From NCBI GenBank assembly GCA_937924555.1, contig CALDSN010000228.1:1-9182 (forward strand): a stretch of DNA of 9,182 nt, read 5' to 3'. The notes under the pieces were generated by a model. That model was not told the DNA's origin. It was given only the letters and a program-made list of their open reading frames with translations, and did not search any database. Origin of the DNA: an uncultured bacterium (GTDB taxonomy: Bacteria > Cloacimonadota > Cloacimonadia > Cloacimonadales > Cloacimonadaceae). Positions 6,052 through 9,182 of this stretch are shown piece after piece. The stretch's first letter is position 1. Each line of letters begins with the position of its first letter. The position numbers and the translations under genes are program-made.

Positions 6052-9000
6052 ATGAAACGACTATTTATACTAAGCTTCCTTCTTCTTGCCGTAGCCATGC
6101 TTTGCGGCCAATGGCATATACAAGAGAACTTCGATGCCATCAGCACCATTCCCGCAGGCTGGACAGTATCCGACGACGGGGATGGAATGACCTGGCGTAA
6201 CCTGAACAACGCCAGCCATGCACATAGCGGAACAAGAGCAGCTTTTGCGGATAATTACTTGCCCAACCAAAATGCAGACTGGCTGATAAGCCCGCAGATT
6301 ACTGCCGCTGCCGGAGATTCTTTATTCTTCTACACCCGTAGCTGGACAAGCACCGAGAACTTGAAAGTGTATGTGTCCACCACCAGCAACAGCCCGGCAC
6401 AGATGAACACGATGATAGCCAACATACAAGGCATTGGGACTACCTATCAATATGCTAAAGTATCCCTTAACCAGTTCGCTGGACAGAACATCTATATCGG
6501 CTTCTTCTGGCAGTGTGTGAACTACGGCATCTTGGTGGATGATATCAAGATTGGCAAGCCCTTGATCATAACCCCGGAGCTAAACCTACCGGAGAGTATC
6601 AGTTTTATTCAGGGTGAAAGCTTGGTGATGGACTTTACTCCCTTGGCTGTGTTTACAGATATCCAAACGGCAAGCCTCAGCGTTACCCCCACCGCACCGA
6701 TAAATGTGGCGATAAGCGGTATGCAGGTTACCTTTAGTTCCCCGGATTATGTGGGGACACAGAACCTGCAATTCACCTTGAGCGATGGGACTTCCGGTCT
6801 AAGCGCATCGGATGTGCTGGCAGTGACGGTTGCGCCAATCCCGGCGGTTGATCTTGCCGTGCAGTCCGTAGTCAGCCCCCGCAGCACAGAATACCAGAAT
6901 ATGCCCCTGATACCCGAGATTATGGTGAGCAACCTTGGTTTGGCAGCATTCAACGACCAATATGAACTGAGCTTGGAGATAACCGCACCCAATGGAAGCA
7001 TCGTGGGCAACCAAACCATGATCCAAACCTCCTCCATTGCTCCGGGACAAAGCACTAATGTGATATTCCCCGAGGCTTTTACTCCCACTCAACTCGGGAC
7101 ATACACTTACTTGTTCCGCATTGTGAGAACAGATGAGAATATGGGGAACAACCAACTGAGCTTTGCTAATAATGTTGTATTCAGAGTAACCGCAGGCGGT
7201 CCTGATGCCTTTGGCTACCGCTATATTGATAGCGATGATCCCTTGGGACCAGAGTATAACTGGATAGACATCAGCAGCACAGGTACCTCTGCAGTAATGT
7301 ACAATGTGCCCACCTGGGCAGGGGATGATAACTTCAGTGCTCCTGTGCCTTTGGGCTTTAGCTTCCCCTTCTATGGCTCGCAATACCTTACAGCCTATGT
7401 CGATATCAATGGTGAAATCCTGCTGGCAGATAACAGCTGGTATGCGGAGTATCCATCCAATAGTTGGGACAACGATGGCAATATGTTCAACTATATGTAT
7501 CCCATACCCGGTTATGCACAGATGCCGGGGTTGATTGGAGTGTATTGGGATGATTTGGAAGCAGACCAGGGTACAGGTGATGTGTATTTCCAGAGCTTTG
7601 GGGAAAGCCCAAACAGATATACCATAATCCAATGGCACAACCTACGTTATCATGCAGGGACGGGTGGCTCTCCCATGCTGAGGTTCCAAGTAATCCTCCA
7701 CGAGAATGGGGAGATTGTGATGCAGTATAACAGAACCGCCACCGGGCAATCCGGCTCAGTAGCCCCGCACAATAACGGTGCTTCGGCAACCGTAGCCATT
7801 CAGAATGCTGCAGCAAATGCAGGATTATGCTATCTGCGCGAGATTGTGCAGAACAGCAACTACATCGGTGTGGAACCAGCAGGTAACCTGCTGCATGATA
7901 ACCTTGCCATCAAGTTCTATAGTGGAGACGACACCCAAGCCCCAATCATGACCCACAAGGCAGTGGGCAACACTTTCAGGCAGGAAGCAGATATGGAAGC
8001 CACCATCATAGATATGTCCGAACTGGTGGATAAATCCCTGCACTACAATACAGGTGCCGGTTGGCAAAGCATAACCCCATCTGGTGCCGCATCCAATCAA
8101 TACAGCTATCACCTTGCTGATTTGCCTTTGGGCAGCACCATAAACTACTATTTCACGGCTCAGGATGCGGTTGGTAACACCAGCAGACTTCCTGAGACCG
8201 ATTACTACAGCTTCAAGATTCTACCCTCGGAAGGAGCATACACCCTTTTGTTGTACAGCGGGAATCAGGATTATCAGCATGTGGAACAGCCTGTGTATGA
8301 AGGACTGCTAAGCGAACTGAACATTGCCTATGACACATACAATTGGGAAGAATATGAAAGCTACCGCATACCCGACCAATACAAAGCGGTGCTTGCCTAT
8401 GCCAATACCGGTGGTGCAGGAGTTAAAACCGATACCCTGGCAGTAGTTTTGGCGGAGTATCTACACCAAGGCAGCATCACCTCTCCGCACAATCTGTGGT
8501 TCTCTTCCGATAACTTTGGCAACAGCCAGCACGGGCACCCGGATGCCAGCCCCTTAAGGCTGTTAATGTCCGGCTACTTACGCTCTACTTACATCCCGAT
8601 GGGCTTTGGCGGGGGCACCAACGGCTTGGCTGGTCCCGATAGCTTTACTTATGAGAACGGCACCATCCTATGCCTTCCCGATTCTCCCATCGGCACAGTC
8701 GATACAGAGTATCAGGTGTATGCCAATACGCCGGACTGTATATTCCCTCTGGACAATGCAGGAGATCCCTTCTGGGATGCTGTACCATACCCGGAGATTG
8801 GCTCGAACTATATCTTTGCCTTTGAGGACGGTCCCGTGGATGGCCAGGCATACCTCTATCATGGGGTATGTGGCACTGCAGTGAATACCCCTTCATTCAA
8901 GACCATTTACTTCAGCTTTGATCTTTCTCAGGTTGTAAGCACCACTGCCCGTCAAGAGCTGATGGCGGATTTAGCCGATTGGTTCGGGATAACTCCCGTG

Positions 9001-9135
9001 GCAAATGACGACCCTGAAACACCTCAGCTAAGCACAAGCATTAATAGCGTTTACCCCAATCCCTTCAATCCCAACACCACCATTGCCTACAGCATGGCTA
9101 AAACAGAGCAGGTGAAACTTGCTGTGTATAACCTT
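6052..9135 (+). CDS. Large secreted multidomain protein with choice-of-anchor-J-like domain and type IX-type sorting tail, 3' truncated
   Basis: 1028 genuine residues are visible with no stop; the frame runs on into adapter sequence, which is not part of the gene. Residues 1 to about 19 (MKRLFILSFLLLAVAMLCG) are a signal peptide. About 24-168 resemble a choice-of-anchor J/cleaved adhesin domain (NFDAISTIPAGWTVSDDG, ADWLISPQI, GILVDDIKIG). About 170-260 is an Ig-like segment, and about 264-381 is CARDB-like (VDLAVQSVVSPRS... VSNLGLAAFNDQ... LGTYTYLFRIV). About 384-624 is a beta-rich module (DAFGYRYIDSDDP... NWIDIS... LGFSFPFYGS... GLIGVYWDDLE) common, as I recall, in exported proteins of this group. 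About 627-725 is another Ig-like module (YYFTAQDAVGN), and about 728-975 is a Rossmann-like alpha/beta region (YTLLLYSGNQDYQHVEQPVYEG). YPNPFNPNTT at 1001-1010 opens a FlgD-like/Por-type sorting tail, cut after AVYNL, so some 40-50 residues are probably missing. No catalytic motif is evident. Export and surface attachment are inferred. Confidence 0.85.
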
Positions 9136-9182
9136 AGATCGGAAGAGCGTCGTGTAGGGAAAGAGTGTAGATCTCGGTGGTC
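9136..9182. other. Illumina adapter contamination at the contig end
   Basis: The last 47 bases match, base for base from memory, the start of the reverse complement of the Illumina P5/TruSeq universal adapter. They begin AGATCGGAAGAGCGTCGTGT and end in ATCTCGGTGGTC. In the frame of the preceding gene they encode RSEERRVGKECRSRW, a peptide known as a database artefact. The natural sequence ends at 9135. Confidence 0.98.

Noticed and set aside
6052..6111. Lipoprotein signal (lipobox) in the large secreted protein
   Set aside because: The Cys at residue 18 is preceded by A-M-L, with Leu at -1 instead of Ala/Gly/Ser, so a type I signal peptide fits better.
6799..7638. 279-codon minus-strand open frame opposite the large secreted gene
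   Set aside because: The plus strand encodes a continuous multidomain protein here. The antisense product is rich in Ile, His and Cys, as expected of a shadow frame, and it has no ribosome site or domain.

Overview
This window looks like one contig from a metagenome-derived, Gram-negative, anaerobic bacterium of the Fibrobacterota/Chlorobiota/Bacteroidota neighbourhood, most likely Candidatus Cloacimonadota. The basis is the YPNPFNP sorting-tail motif, the large secreted multidomain adhesin-like protein, and a secreted beta-propeller protein ending in a fibronectin-like domain. The taxonomic call is inference from protein style, not a search result. All real protein genes are on the + strand; one decayed gene lies on the - strand.

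Layout. (1) 2-1459: the C-terminal half of a type I restriction endonuclease subunit, HsdR, cut by the left edge. (2) 1546-3804: a secreted protein with 14 Reg_prop-type repeats (two seven-bladed beta-propellers) and a C-terminal fibronectin-like domain, closed by a good intrinsic terminator at 3826-3860. (3) 3805-4672: 868 bases without an intact gene. It holds the terminator, a minus-strand remnant resembling the C-terminus of a phage Mu gpF-like head morphogenesis protein (3891-4379, with an in-frame TGA), then a sigma70-like promoter and a perfect 7-3-7 inverted repeat ahead of the next gene. (4) 4673-6040: a winged-helix DNA-binding domain fused to a domain resembling M29 aminopeptidases, in which most expected metal ligands seem to be lost. 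It reads as a ligand-sensing regulator built on a dead peptidase fold. (5) 6052-9135: a very large secreted protein with a choice-of-anchor-J/cleaved-adhesin-like domain, Ig/CARDB-like modules, a Rossmann-like module and the start of a type IX-type sorting tail. It sits 11 bases after the regulator and is probably in the same transcript.

The last 47 bases (9136-9182) are not biological. They match the reverse complement of the Illumina P5/TruSeq universal adapter, so the large secreted gene is truncated by an uncleaned contig end, and any protein ending in RSEERRVGKECRSRW is an artefact.

How the parts fit: the restriction subunit is a defence gene whose M and S partners would lie upstream, outside the window. 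The propeller protein is probably its own unit. The regulator and the following surface protein form the most interesting pair: a promoter, a candidate operator, a one-component sensor and an exported product in series. No clearly new multi-gene system can be proven from this window.
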